Assembly (NCBI GenBank): GCA_900314555.1
Contig: OMVQ01000101.1
Coordinates: 1-62,844 of the forward strand
Direction: 5' to 3'
Length of the DNA stretch: 62,844 bases
DNA from: an uncultured Eubacteriales bacterium
GTDB taxonomy: Bacteria > Bacillota > Clostridia > Lachnospirales > Lachnospiraceae
Positions within the stretch are counted from its first letter, which is position 1. Each line of letters begins with the position of its first letter. Under the pieces are notes generated by a model. That model had not been told where the DNA came from. It was given only the letters and a program-made list of their open reading frames with translations, and did no database searches. The position numbers and the translations under genes are program-made. Below are positions 1 through 8,591 of the stretch, in pieces.

Positions 1-140
1 GTTTTGCGAATAGTTAGACTTCTCTTTGTGTAGATAACGGATATTCTGTAAATAGTTTTATTAAGTCAGTAATTCAAGAAAAATTAAACAATGCTTAATG
101 TATGTTTCAACCCGCAACCTAATCTCTATCTCTAAAAACA

Positions 141-206
141 AAAGCCACCATAAATGCAATGTAAAATCATTCTTTGATTTCTCCATATACATATTATGGT
201 GGCTTT
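141..206 (-). terminator. Compound-hairpin terminator after the cytidylate kinase-like gene
   Basis: A 13-bp perfect inverted repeat (arms 141-153 and 194-206, core AAAGCCACCATAA) encloses about 40 nt that hold a second small hairpin. Read on the minus strand, the outer arm is followed by a T-rich run (TTTTGTTTTTAG), as expected of an intrinsic terminator for the operon ending at 306. The remaining bases 1-305 hold no gene I can support; a 10-codon open stretch from base 1 to a TAG near base 31 on the plus strand could be the tail of a gene outside the window, but nothing identifies it. Confidence 0.65.
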
Positions 207-305
207 ACTAAGCAACTAAATTAATAATTAATGACTCATTAACTCAAAAGCTTAATAATTACTAAATCAATATTAATAATTATGCTTTGAATTGTATGTA
301 TAACT

Positions 306-917
306 TTACAGTTCTAAGTAATTCATAATTATATCAACAGCTTTATCAATTCCGATTTTACCGCTGTTTATACACAGGTCATAAGATGAACAAACACCCC
401 ATTTTTTATTAGTGTAGTAATTGTAATAACTTGCACGTTTCTTATCAGTTTTTAAAATCATCTCCTGTGCCTTAGAAGGTGTAACATTATTTCTTTCACA
501 AATTCTTTTTACTTTAGAATCCATATCACTTGAAATAAATACACTTGTTACATTGTAATCATCTTGTAATGCATAATCTGCACAACGTCCAACAAATACG
601 CAGCTTTCTTTCTTAGCAATATTCTTAATAGTTTCGAACTGGGCTAAGAATATTTTCTGGCTTAATGGAACATCTATCATTCCACCTGTACCATATGGGT
701 GATATGTATCCATAACAAGTGAATACAAAAAGCTGTTTGTAGGTTTTTCATCATGCGCTTCGAATACTTCCTGGCATAACCCACTTTCTTTAGCAGCGAT
801 AGAAAGCAACTCATTATCATAGCACTTGATACCAAGTCTTTCTGCAAGCTTCTGACCGATTTCTCGACCACCACTACCATATTGTCTTCCGATTGTAATA
901 ATAGTATGTTTATCCAT
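306..917 (-). CDS. Cytidylate kinase-like family protein
   Basis: 203-aa protein of the cytidylate kinase-like family (related to Cmk but a separate branch, often of unknown substrate). Near the N-terminus (about residues 10-21) is the glycine-rich loop GRQYGSGGREIG, a P-loop variant, and around 107-115 the VFVGRCADY segment typical of the family. The predicted role is phosphorylation of a nucleotide or similar small molecule in the cytosol. I chose the ATG at 917 because GGGAGG lies 8 nt upstream; a GTG three codons earlier overlaps that site. It is the last gene of the operon after rluD (27-nt gap) and ends in the hairpin at 141-206. The exact substrate cannot be told from sequence. Confidence 0.8.
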   Translation of the reverse strand: MDKHTIITIGRQYGSGGREIGQKLAERLGIKCYDNELLSIAAKESGLCQEVFEAHDEKPTNSFLYSLVMDTYHPYGTGGMIDVPLSQKIFLAQFETIKNIAKKESCVFVGRCADYALQDDYNVTSVFISSDMDSKVKRICERNNVTPSKAQEMILKTDKKRASYYNYYTNKKWGVCSSYDLCINSGKIGIDKAVDIIMNYLEL

Positions 918-944
918 ACAAAACACCTCCCAAAAAATTTTTTA

Positions 945-1868
945 CTAATTGCGCGGTAATATTTTGAGTAAATGTACAAAATATTCTGGTAAAGGAGCTT
1001 CAAACTCCATATATTTATTAGTTCTTGGATGTATAAATCCTAAAACTCTGGCATGAAGTGTCTGCCCAACTAATTTATATGGGCAATGAGCCGGACCATA
1101 TACGGCATCTCCTAATAAAGGATAACCTATACTTGCCATATGAACTCTTATCTGATGAGTTCTTCCGGTTTCTAGCTGACATTCAATATGGGTAAAATTC
1201 TTAAAGCATTCTAAAACCTTATAATGCGTAATTGCATCTTTACCGTTATTAACATTAGCTTCCATCTTTAATCTGTTATTAGGGTGTCTGCCAATTTTGG
1301 CATTAACTGTACCCGAATCTTCTTTTATAACATTATGGACAATAGCTTCGTAACGTCTTGTTATTGAATGTTCCTTTAATTGTTCAGCTAATTTGTTATG
1401 TGCATAATCATTTTTACATACAACTAAAACACCTGTTGTATCCATATCTATTCTATGAACAATACCAGGTCTCATAACACCATTGATTCCTGATAATTCA
1501 TCTTTGCAATGATAAAGCAATGCATTTACCAATGTTCCCGAATAATGTCCTCTTGCAGGGTGAACCACCATTTGTTTAGGTTTGTTAACAACAATTATAT
1601 CACTATCTTCATATAGAATATCTAAAGGAATATCCTCTGGTACAATTTCAGGTTCAATTGCTTCCGGAATATGGATTAACACCACATCATTTGTAGAAAG
1701 CTTATAATTCGATTTAACGACTGAATCATTAACTAATATAAACTGTTCTGAAATCAACCTTTGAATATGTGTTCTTGATATATCCGGATATAATGTTGCG
1801 ATGTACTTATCAATTCTTGTACCATCTGCAAGAAAATCAACAATTATTTTATCAAAAAACGTGTTCAT
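945..1868 (-). CDS. rluD: RluD/RluA-family 23S rRNA pseudouridine synthase
   Basis: 307 aa. An N-terminal S4 RNA-binding domain (about residues 15-65) is followed by the pseudouridine synthase domain. The catalytic motif is HRIDMDTTG at 138-146, with Asp141 the expected nucleophile, and RTHQIRVH lies at 236-243. It converts uridines to pseudouridine in large-subunit rRNA. The start is supported by AAGGA about 10 nt upstream of the ATG. It lies 4 nt after lspA, the common Firmicutes order lspA-rluD. The family assignment is firm; which rRNA positions are modified (RluD- versus other RluA-type specificity) is inference. Confidence 0.88.
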   Translation of the reverse strand: MNTFFDKIIVDFLADGTRIDKYIATLYPDISRTHIQRLISEQFILVNDSVVKSNYKLSTNDVVLIHIPEAIEPEIVPEDIPLDILYEDSDIIVVNKPKQMVVHPARGHYSGTLVNALLYHCKDELSGINGVMRPGIVHRIDMDTTGVLVVCKNDYAHNKLAEQLKEHSITRRYEAIVHNVIKEDSGTVNAKIGRHPNNRLKMEANVNNGKDAITHYKVLECFKNFTHIECQLETGRTHQIRVHMASIGYPLLGDAVYGPAHCPYKLVGQTLHARVLGFIHPRTNKYMEFEAPLPEYFVHLLKILPRN

Positions 1869-1872
1869 TTAT

Positions 1873-2412
1873 TTAAACTTCCTTATGAAATAAACTCTCA
1901 AATTCACTTTCATTTGTAAAAAACATTAAAATAATAAATACTAATATAGTTGCCACTACAACATAGCAATCTGCAATGTTAAAAGTTGGAAAATCAATAA
2001 AATCAAACTTTATAAAGTCAACTACATATCCTAATCTGATTCTGTCTATAAGATTTCCTATCGCACCTGCTATCATAAATGTACTTAATACCTGCAGAAA
2101 AGTAAATTTCTTAGATAAATTATGATTGTGGTATATAGAATCCTGTAATAGCTTAATAATATAAATTATTCCAATTGTAACAAGAATTACGACTATTGTA
2201 ATAAGAGTCATCTTCCCATTCATAATACCAAATGCAACACCTCTATTCTCAAGATATTCAAAAGATATTAATTTAGGAATAATTGGATAATTCTTCTCTA
2301 TATTAAGTCTGTTAACAATCAGATACTTTGATATCTGGTCAATACCTACCAGAATTATAGTTAAAATACTTAATAACAAGTATTTGGTCAGCTTTTTCTT
2401 ACTACTCTGCAT
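1873..2412 (-). CDS. lspA: Lipoprotein signal peptidase (signal peptidase II)
   Basis: 179 aa, four predicted membrane helices. It cleaves the signal peptide of diacylglyceryl-modified prolipoproteins in the membrane; the lipoprotein ApbE at 54166 would be a substrate. Family motifs are present: DQISK near the N-terminus, NRGVAFG, and the two catalytic-aspartate motifs GNLIDR (Asp123) and FNIADCY (Asp148). An upstream in-frame TTG would add eight residues but has no SD; the ATG has AAAGGA about 15 nt upstream, a slightly long spacing, so the start is less sure than the identity. Confidence 0.92.
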   Translation of the reverse strand: MQSSKKKLTKYLLLSILTIILVGIDQISKYLIVNRLNIEKNYPIIPKLISFEYLENRGVAFGIMNGKMTLITIVVILVTIGIIYIIKLLQDSIYHNHNLSKKFTFLQVLSTFMIAGAIGNLIDRIRLGYVVDFIKFDFIDFPTFNIADCYVVVATILVFIILMFFTNESEFESLFHKEV

Positions 2413-2467
2413 TATTATTCTGTATATTCCTTTCAATTAAGTAGATTACTTAAAGCAGATACTATAA

Positions 2468-3559
2468 TTATAATACAATACCTTCTAAAGAATTATTCAT
2501 CTCTTCAACGGATACTGATGTATCAATAATGGCATTGCCAAGACTCTTAAGAAGAATGAACTTAATAGTATCAGCTTCCATCTTCTTATCTGATTTCGTT
2601 GCCTCTACTACTTCAGTCTTAGATAATCCCTCTACTGTCGTAGGCAGATTATATTTTCTAATGATACTCTTACTGAATTCCAAATCTTTCTCACTTATAT
2701 AACCTTTTGCATATGAAATCTCTAATGCTGCAAGCATACCAAGTGCTACACATTCTCCATGTAATAATGAGAAATCAGAATTCTTCTCGATAGCATGTCC
2801 AAGTGTATGTCCAAAATTAAGTAAAGCTCTTTCACCAAGTGTCTCCTTAGGATCATATTCAACAACAGCTCTCTTAATCATACAACTTTCACATATCATA
2901 TATTCTAATGCATCATATTCTAAATTAAGAATATGTTCAGAATTATCATTAAGCCATTTGAGATAACCTTTATCCTTAATAAAGCCATGTTTTATTATCT
3001 CGCCCATTCCCGATAAATATTCGCGGGTTGGTAATGTCTTTAAAGTCTCAATGTTGATATAAACCAATATAGGCTGATAAAATGCACCAACCATATTCTT
3101 ATATCCATTAAAATCGACACCTGTCTTACCGCCAATACTACTGTCAACCTGTGAAAGTAATGATGTAGGCATCTGGATAAATCTGATACCTCTAAGATAT
3201 GTTGCAGCCGTAAAACCTGTCAAATCTCCAACTACACCACCGCCGAGTGCAATTAAGACATCTTTTCTGTCGAATTTATTCTGTATTAAAAATTCATATA
3301 ACTTATATACCACATCAAGATTTTTACTGCTTTCACCTGCATCAAATGTAAATATATACACTTCTTTGCAAAGCCCTGCTAACCTTTCTCTTAACTCGTT
3401 AGCATAATGTGGTCCGACATTAGTCTCTGTGACAATGCACAGACGACGATTTAATATATAAAACTTCTGTACTTCTTCATAAAATTTTTCATAGTCTTTC
3501 TCTATAAGTATATTATAGCAAGGCTTATTATCGAAACTTACCGGTAAAATAACAGACAT
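2468..3559 (-). CDS. aroB: 3-dehydroquinate synthase
   Basis: 363 aa, full length for AroB, the second step of the shikimate pathway (DAHP to 3-dehydroquinate; NAD and divalent metal needed). Visible motifs are the NAD-binding GGGVVGDLTGF, the substrate loop PTSLLSQVDSSIGGKTGVD, and the metal ligands in FGHTLGHAIE and LHGECVALGM. The start has GAGGTG about 6 nt upstream. It sits between sepF (13-nt gap) and lspA, so it is probably transcribed with the division/lipoprotein operon rather than with other aro genes, none of which are in the window. Confidence 0.95.
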   Translation of the reverse strand: MSVILPVSFDNKPCYNILIEKDYEKFYEEVQKFYILNRRLCIVTETNVGPHYANELRERLAGLCKEVYIFTFDAGESSKNLDVVYKLYEFLIQNKFDRKDVLIALGGGVVGDLTGFTAATYLRGIRFIQMPTSLLSQVDSSIGGKTGVDFNGYKNMVGAFYQPILVYINIETLKTLPTREYLSGMGEIIKHGFIKDKGYLKWLNDNSEHILNLEYDALEYMICESCMIKRAVVEYDPKETLGERALLNFGHTLGHAIEKNSDFSLLHGECVALGMLAALEISYAKGYISEKDLEFSKSIIRKYNLPTTVEGLSKTEVVEATKSDKKMEADTIKFILLKSLGNAIIDTSVSVEEMNNSLEGIVL

Positions 3560-3572
3560 ATATACACCTCAA

Positions 3573-4073
3573 TTACATTTCTGTTACATTTGCATTACCA
3601 TTGAGAATCTCCTGGAAATCTCCTGAAATCTCTACTGATGGTGGAGTTGCAATAAATATGTAATTAGAAACTTTCTGCATATTTCCATCGATGGCGAAAC
3701 AAGAACCTGATGTAAAATCAATTATTCTCTGTGCCAGTTCAACATGGATTCCCTCTAAATTTAATACAACAGCTCGTCCTGAAACAAGAGTATTTGTTAT
3801 CTCTCTTCCGTCTTCTATAGTAGCCGGTTTAATAACACAAACCTCCATACCATTCTTACTTCTCATAGGTACAACTTTAGGTTTAACCTGTTTAGGTCTT
3901 GGTGCTGTTCTGGATACTGTTTCCTTTGAATAATCATCTATATCATCATCGTATCGTTTAGAAGCTTTAGGCTGTCTCTTTGGAACTTCATATTCCTCTT
4001 CTTCGTCATAATCATCATAATCATCTTCATCATTCAGTTTCATAAAGCTTAAAAACTTATCTGTTATACTCAT
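3573..4073 (-). CDS. sepF: Cell division protein SepF
   Basis: 166 aa. SepF helps anchor and bundle FtsZ at the division site in Firmicutes. The N-terminus is followed by a strongly acidic linker (residues about 15-27, runs of D and E) and a basic stretch. The conserved SepF domain covers about 75-160 and includes GREITNTLVSGRAVVLNLEG, DFTSGSCFAIDG and the closing FIATP. A strong SD (GGAGG) precedes the ATG. The gene follows yggS, the common yggS-sepF order, but here the two are separated by 200 bp holding a tandem repeat. Confidence 0.93.
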   Translation of the reverse strand: MSITDKFLSFMKLNDEDDYDDYDEEEEYEVPKRQPKASKRYDDDIDDYSKETVSRTAPRPKQVKPKVVPMRSKNGMEVCVIKPATIEDGREITNTLVSGRAVVLNLEGIHVELAQRIIDFTSGSCFAIDGNMQKVSNYIFIATPPSVEISGDFQEILNGNANVTEM

Positions 4074-4120
4074 AAATTACCTCCAACCGGCACACATAAC
4101 GTATGCCATCTAATTCTAAT

Positions 4121-4208
4121 ATATTTTGATTAATATACGGCATACTTAAGTATGCTAATGACGTATATTTTGATTAATATATGGCATACCTAAGTACGCC
4201 AATGAGTT
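4121..4208. repeat. Two tandem 44-bp repeats with an inner palindrome, upstream of sepF
   Basis: Two adjacent 44-bp units (4121-4164 and 4165-4208) start with ATATTTTGATTAATATA and differ at a few positions. Unit 1 contains the perfect 16-bp palindrome GCATACTTAAGTATGC (4140-4155); unit 2 has a decayed version, GCATACCTAAGTACGC. A third partial GTATGCC occurs at 4101. They lie in the 201-bp gap between yggS and sepF. The arrangement resembles paired operator sites, but no regulator is evident nearby. Confidence 0.75.
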
Positions 4209-4274
4209 ATATTTAATTATTACTATTATCCTTGTTTTTGGTGCTTATGTCAACCAGTTTATACTGATTTTCGG

Positions 4275-4967
4275 CTATATATTGTAATTTCTGTTACCAA
4301 AAATTCCCGTACCAACTCTTACTAAAGTTGCACCCTCTTCCACTGCTACTTCATAGTCACCTGTCATTCCCATTGAAAGCTCTTTCATTTCGACATTTTC
4401 TATGTGTAAACTGTCAATTTTTACTGATAACTGCTTTAATTCCCTGAAATATTGTCTGTTGCTTTCAGGGTTCTCAGTATAAGGTGCAATTGTCATAAGT
4501 CCCTTAATATGTACATTAGGTAACTTACTGATTTCTGTTACAATATTAATTGTCTCTTCTTCGCTTAATCCGAATTTTGTCTCTTCATTTGCAACATTTA
4601 CCTGAACTAAAATATTTACTGATACATTCTTCTTTACTGCTTCAGCACTAATCTGTTCAGCTAATCTTACTGAATCAACAGAATGGATAAGATGAACTTT
4701 ATCAACTATATATTTAACTTTATTTCTCTGCAGATGACCTATAAGATGCCATCTTATATCATCATGTAAAACAGGATACTTCTCATCAAGCTCCTGAACC
4801 TTATTTTCGCCAAAATCTCTTGTTCCTGTAGCATATGCCTCTTCAATATCAGAAACAGGTTTAGTTTTACTTACGGCAATCAATGTGACCTCTTTAGAAT
4901 CTCTTCCTGCTCTTTTACACGCATTATCAATATTTGCCTGTACTGTACTTATGTTGTCTTTAATCAT
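4275..4967 (-). CDS. YggS/PROSC family pyridoxal phosphate homeostasis protein
   Basis: 230 aa, PLP-binding YggS family (PLPHP), a single-domain alanine-racemase-like barrel that buffers free PLP rather than catalysing a known reaction. The PLP lysine is expected to be Lys34 in VSKTKP; DFGENKVQEL, WHLIGHLQRNK and the C-terminal GMTGDYEVAVEEGATLVRVG glycine-rich phosphate-binding stretch are also present. AAGGAG lies about 10 nt before the ATG. The location upstream of sepF is the usual one in Gram-positive division clusters. Confidence 0.92.
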   Translation of the reverse strand: MIKDNISTVQANIDNACKRAGRDSKEVTLIAVSKTKPVSDIEEAYATGTRDFGENKVQELDEKYPVLHDDIRWHLIGHLQRNKVKYIVDKVHLIHSVDSVRLAEQISAEAVKKNVSVNILVQVNVANEETKFGLSEEETINIVTEISKLPNVHIKGLMTIAPYTENPESNRQYFRELKQLSVKIDSLHIENVEMKELSMGMTGDYEVAVEEGATLVRVGTGIFGNRNYNI

Positions 4968-5040
4968 AGTGTCACAACTCCTTTTATTTAAAACTTTTTA
5001 ATGCTTTTATTTAAAAACTTTTTTAGATTTTTTAATGTTT

Positions 5041-6438
5041 TTATTTAAAAATAACTTGATTTTCTTTAACTAATGATGCATTTAAAACTATCTGGTCATA
5101 TACCTGCAATCCGTATTTAGAACCGGACTCAACTATATAATAGCCATTTTTCTCTGATAGAATCTTAACATATCTGAAAGTTGTATATCCTGTATTAACA
5201 TTATATACACCCGATAATTTCTCGGTTTTATCTATCTGATATCTGTCGGTTGAATTAGGTTTAGCTATAACATCTCCCTTTTGTAATACATCAGAGGTTT
5301 CTACATAACATACGTTATCATCTCTATCTACAATCGAAGCTGCAACGAATACTGATTTTGTCTCATTATCGACAATCTCCTCTTTCATAAAGCCCTCATC
5401 ATTAGAATCGCCGCCTGTTATAATATAATCTACAGGAATTTCATAATAATCTTTCTTGGCAATTGCAGTTTTTGGTACTTTAAGTCCTTCCCTTGTATCA
5501 CTGTCAATCTTTACATTTATAAATCTGTCTCCCGCAAACTGAATCATATAACGTCTAAGACCGATTACACCATATTTCGAACCATTATTATCTATAATAC
5601 TGAAATATGCCGAAGTTTTAATTCCCTCTGATGGAAATGATATGTCTACTACAGTTGTATCTTTATAATCCTCAGCCTGTTTCTTAGTTAATGGAATAAC
5701 TATCTCCCATTCTTCATTATCAATAGTCTTATAAATAGGTTTTCCGTTTTCTACGCTGCTTCCTGACTTGATAGGGTTCTTATTATAGGCTTTCTCATCA
5801 AATAAATCATCTGTTATCTTATCCTTTGTAAGTCCCTCATAACCATCAATATAGAATTCAACAATTCCTGAACGGTCTGCCTTATTTAGTGATAAAGCTG
5901 CACCTCCGTTAGCTGTTATTGATTCATTTATAGTTGATAGGGTATTAAGATTAATATTTTCTAATAAAGTTGCATCAAGATTATATTTAAAATCGTAAAC
6001 CTCATCAAATTTCTTAGAATCATATGACGAAACAAATTTCGATATATCTGTTTTGATTTCTGACAGATTCTCGTTTGTCAACATCGAATCATTCTCGGCT
6101 GCATTTTCTAATCTCTCAGAGAAATCACCATTCTCATCTATTGTATATAATGTATTTCCTACTGATACCTTTGTTCCCTCTTTAATATAATAATTAATAT
6201 ATCCCGAAGCCGGTGCATTAGTTACATTCTCTGTTCTAAGAGCAATTCCTGTTGTAGCTATGCCCGCTATCTCTTCGCTCTGGCCCTTTGTTACCTCATA
6301 TATAGATATCTTATCTCTTGAAAGATAGATTATACAATTTATACCTAAATACAAAAAAACAAGAGTCAGAATTATCATACCAATATTTATATTTAAAGGT
6401 TTCTTATATCTTACAATTCGCTTATTCTTAGATCTCAC
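5041..6438 (-). CDS. HlyD-like membrane adaptor protein of the sepF operon
   Basis: About 465 aa with a short basic cytoplasmic N-terminus, one membrane helix (about residues 18-40) and a large extracytoplasmic part. A segment near residues 80-105 (NAPASGYINYYIKEGTKVSV) looks like the lipoyl/barrel-hybrid half of a HlyD-type periplasmic adaptor, and similar proteins often sit before yggS-sepF in Lachnospiraceae. No transporter partner is adjacent, so an export role is not shown; a cell-envelope or division role is equally possible. I prefer the GTG at 6438 because GGAGGT lies just before it; the in-frame ATG at 6450 overlaps that SD. It is the first gene of the operon behind the promoter at 6473-6501. 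Confidence 0.65.
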   Translation of the reverse strand: MRSKNKRIVRYKKPLNINIGMIILTLVFLYLGINCIIYLSRDKISIYEVTKGQSEEIAGIATTGIALRTENVTNAPASGYINYYIKEGTKVSVGNTLYTIDENGDFSERLENAAENDSMLTNENLSEIKTDISKFVSSYDSKKFDEVYDFKYNLDATLLENINLNTLSTINESITANGGAALSLNKADRSGIVEFYIDGYEGLTKDKITDDLFDEKAYNKNPIKSGSSVENGKPIYKTIDNEEWEIVIPLTKKQAEDYKDTTVVDISFPSEGIKTSAYFSIIDNNGSKYGVIGLRRYMIQFAGDRFINVKIDSDTREGLKVPKTAIAKKDYYEIPVDYIITGGDSNDEGFMKEEIVDNETKSVFVAASIVDRDDNVCYVETSDVLQKGDVIAKPNSTDRYQIDKTEKLSGVYNVNTGYTTFRYVKILSEKNGYYIVESGSKYGLQVYDQIVLNASLVKENQVIFK

Positions 6439-6472
6439 TTTTACCTCCATATTTTCAATAACTCTGTATAAT

Positions 6473-6501
6473 ATTATCTAATAATCTTGTTTTTTAGTCA
6501 A
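6473..6501 (-). promoter_or_regulatory. Sigma-A-type promoter of the HlyD-yggS-sepF-aroB-lspA-rluD operon
   Basis: On the minus strand TTGACT (6501-6496) is followed after 17 nt by GATAAT (6478-6473), a good match to the housekeeping consensus, about 35 nt before the first start codon. All downstream genes to 306 are co-directional with short gaps except the 200-bp yggS-sepF gap, and the run ends at the terminator at 141-206. Confidence 0.6.
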
Positions 6502-6604
6502 TCACATATTAATAAATTATATAAATTTATAAATTTTTTAATAATTTTTATTATAACTGTTAATAATAGATGATATAGAATATCTCTTAGAAAGGATGAT
6601 TAAA

Positions 6605-6814
6605 ATGAATTCAAGAGGCTTAGATTATACATTACTCACAATAGCTATTATAGGTGCAATTAACTGGGGCTTAATTGGTTTCTTCAGATTAGACCTCGTT
6701 GCATTTCTATTCGGCAATATGACATTGATTTCAAGAATCATTTATGCTGTTGTAGGTATCTGCGGATTATACCTTATAAGTATGTTTGGAAGAGTCAGAG
6801 ATATAGCTGAATAA
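6605..6814 (+). CDS. Small DUF378-family membrane protein
   Basis: 69 aa, one of the few plus-strand genes. It has two hydrophobic helices (about residues 7-28 and 39-61) and the family signature GAINWGLIGFF, matching the DUF378 (YuzA-like) membrane proteins of unknown function. AAAGGA (6591-6596) lies 8 nt before the ATG at 6605; an earlier ATG at 6596 overlaps that SD and is unlikely to be the start. It is divergent from the HlyD-like gene and convergent with the mgsA-like gene, with a hairpin between them. Confidence 0.82.
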   Translation: MNSRGLDYTLLTIAIIGAINWGLIGFFRLDLVAFLFGNMTLISRIIYAVVGICGLYLISMFGRVRDIAE

Positions 6815-6922
6815 TGTAAATCTTGCTACATTCTCCACCTTAAACCGAAATAATAGTATAAAATTTACAGATACTTGAATGACAAAATAATCCGGTAACC
6901 ATAATTCAAGTTTAATAACCAT

Positions 6923-6986
6923 AAAGACCTGCAATATATGACGGCCTGTGACGTTAGTTAAGGACAGTTCATATACGCAGGTCTTT
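6923..6986. terminator. Two-part hairpin between convergent genes, likely terminator
   Basis: A 10-bp perfect outer stem (AAAGACCTGC 6923-6932 with GCAGGTCTTT 6977-6986) continues into a second 7-bp stem (TATATGA/TCATATA), then a ~27-nt loop. On the plus strand it is followed by AATTTT, fitting a terminator for the DUF378 gene; it lies 53 bp past the stop of the mgsA-like gene on the other strand, so it could serve both. The architecture (long perfect base, structured loop) resembles the hairpin at 141-206. Confidence 0.55.
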
Positions 6987-7039
6987 AATTTTAAAATTAA
7001 ATGCGGCTTTTAGTATATATTCTAAAGACTATACTCTAA

Positions 7040-7435
7040 TTATCTATATACATCACGCCAATCTAAATCACCACGTTCAAGTGATTTGATTAACATCTCC
7101 GCTGTAGCTAAGTTGGTAGCTAAAGGAATATTATGCATATCACATAATCTGAAAATATTATTTACATCAGGCTCATGAGACTGTGGTGTCTGTGGATCTC
7201 TGATAAATATAATCATATCTAACTGGTTTTGTTCTATCTGTGAACACATCTGCTGGACACCTCCAAGATGTCCTGCTAAAAACTTGTGAACATTCAAATT
7301 TGCTACCTCTTCTATAAGTCTACCTGTTGTTGCTGTTGCATATAATTCATTTTTGCATAATATTCCGCGGTAAGCAATACACAAGTTCTGCATAAGTTTT
7401 TTCTTGGAATTATGTGCTATTAATCCAATGTTCAT
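7040..7435 (-). CDS. mgsA: Methylglyoxal synthase-like protein with altered active site
   Basis: 131 aa, the length and fold signature of MgsA, which turns dihydroxyacetone phosphate into methylglyoxal. AHN at 7-9, LYATATTGRL, the phosphate-binding region and HEPDVNNIFRLCD match the family throughout. However the hallmark GGDQQ reads GGVQQ here: Val60 (codon GTC) replaces the catalytic Asp (Asp71 in E. coli), and GP before it is GH. The other expected residues (His in HEPD, its Asp, and the RDP Asp) are kept. The protein may therefore be inactive or do something else. SD GGAGG precedes the ATG. It is the last gene after rodA (16-nt gap). Confidence 0.8.
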   Translation of the reverse strand: MNIGLIAHNSKKKLMQNLCIAYRGILCKNELYATATTGRLIEEVANLNVHKFLAGHLGGVQQMCSQIEQNQLDMIIFIRDPQTPQSHEPDVNNIFRLCDMHNIPLATNLATAEMLIKSLERGDLDWRDVYR

Positions 7436-7451
7436 AAGCTACCTCCTACTG

Positions 7452-8588
7452 TTATATAATTTCTTTTCGCTGAAGTCCAATATTAAGAATTACACCAATA
7501 CATGCAAACAGACTTAGTAATGAACTTAGTCCATAGCTTACAAATGGTAATGGTAATCCGGTATTCGGAATAATTCTTGTAACTACACCAATATTTACAA
7601 ACGACTGAATGGCTAACAGAAAACCAAAGCCACAGGCGATAAGTTTACCCGCCATATCAGGTGCATTTGCTCCGATATAAAAGCACTCAAGTATTATTAA
7701 CAAGAGAAGTATTATAACTGCCGAAGCACCTACAAAACCTAATTCCTCACCTACTATACAGAAGATGAAGTCTGTCTGTGGTTCTGAAATATAATTACCA
7801 TTCTTAACACTTGTTGTCGTGTTATTGTTTAAACCTTTTCCCCAGAGTCCGCCTGAACCAATTGCCATAACAGAGTTCTTCTGCTGGTAATTAATTCTTT
7901 CAGCGACCTCATTATTTTCATCATAGAAACCAATAATTCTATTATATTGATATTCTTCTATTATTTTCTGATTTGGCTGCATAATCAGATATATCAGAAC
8001 AACTGCAACCGGAACTGCAACTGCAAGCACACCACCGATTATCTTATAACTAAGTCCTGCCATATACATTATTGCACAAAATGTAAGTGAAATAACAATA
8101 CTCGTAGATAAATCGGGCTGTTTTAATACTAATGCAAGTGGAATTGCAAATAATACCACTGCACCACCAATTACAGGCAATGTATTAAGACGGTCTTTAT
8201 ACTTACATAGATATCTTGCAAAAAATAATATTAAAAATATCTTTGTGAATTCCGATGGCTGTAACTGGATAAAACCTAAGTCTATCCATCTGGTAGCACC
8301 CATTTTATTAGCACCTGCGACTTTTACCCATATAAGTAATATAAGATTCAGAAAATAAAACGCCCATGAGAACTTCAAAATGAATTTATAGCTTACAAGA
8401 CAGGCTATAACCATTATAAACAGTCCCATAGCAAAACCCATAATCTGTTTCTTCTCATAAATATCTGAATCCGTTGCACTTGCTATTGCAAGTATGCCAA
8501 TAACAGTTAATGCACATACCCAGATTAGTAATCTGATATTAAAATGTCTGAATTTGTAACTTTTTAAAGTTTCAAATATTCTTGCCAT
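7452..8588 (-). CDS. rodA: RodA-type SEDS peptidoglycan glycosyltransferase
   Basis: 378 aa, polytopic SEDS (FtsW/RodA/SpoVE) protein that polymerises lipid II for side-wall growth together with a class B PBP. Family marks are QPSEFTKIFLILFFARYL, KQPDLSTSIV with the essential Asp in the loop after the motif, and the C-terminal PNTGLPLPFVSYGLSSLL. Its position in the mre/PBP2/min block points to RodA rather than FtsW, and the likely partner is PBP2 at 10442. The ATG follows the minE stop by 3 nt; AAGGA lies inside the end of minE. Confidence 0.9.
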   Translation of the reverse strand: MARIFETLKSYKFRHFNIRLLIWVCALTVIGILAIASATDSDIYEKKQIMGFAMGLFIMVIACLVSYKFILKFSWAFYFLNLILLIWVKVAGANKMGATRWIDLGFIQLQPSEFTKIFLILFFARYLCKYKDRLNTLPVIGGAVVLFAIPLALVLKQPDLSTSIVISLTFCAIMYMAGLSYKIIGGVLAVAVPVAVVLIYLIMQPNQKIIEEYQYNRIIGFYDENNEVAERINYQQKNSVMAIGSGGLWGKGLNNNTTTSVKNGNYISEPQTDFIFCIVGEELGFVGASAVIILLLLIILECFYIGANAPDMAGKLIACGFGFLLAIQSFVNIGVVTRIIPNTGLPLPFVSYGLSSLLSLFACIGVILNIGLQRKEII

Positions 8589-8591
8589 ATT

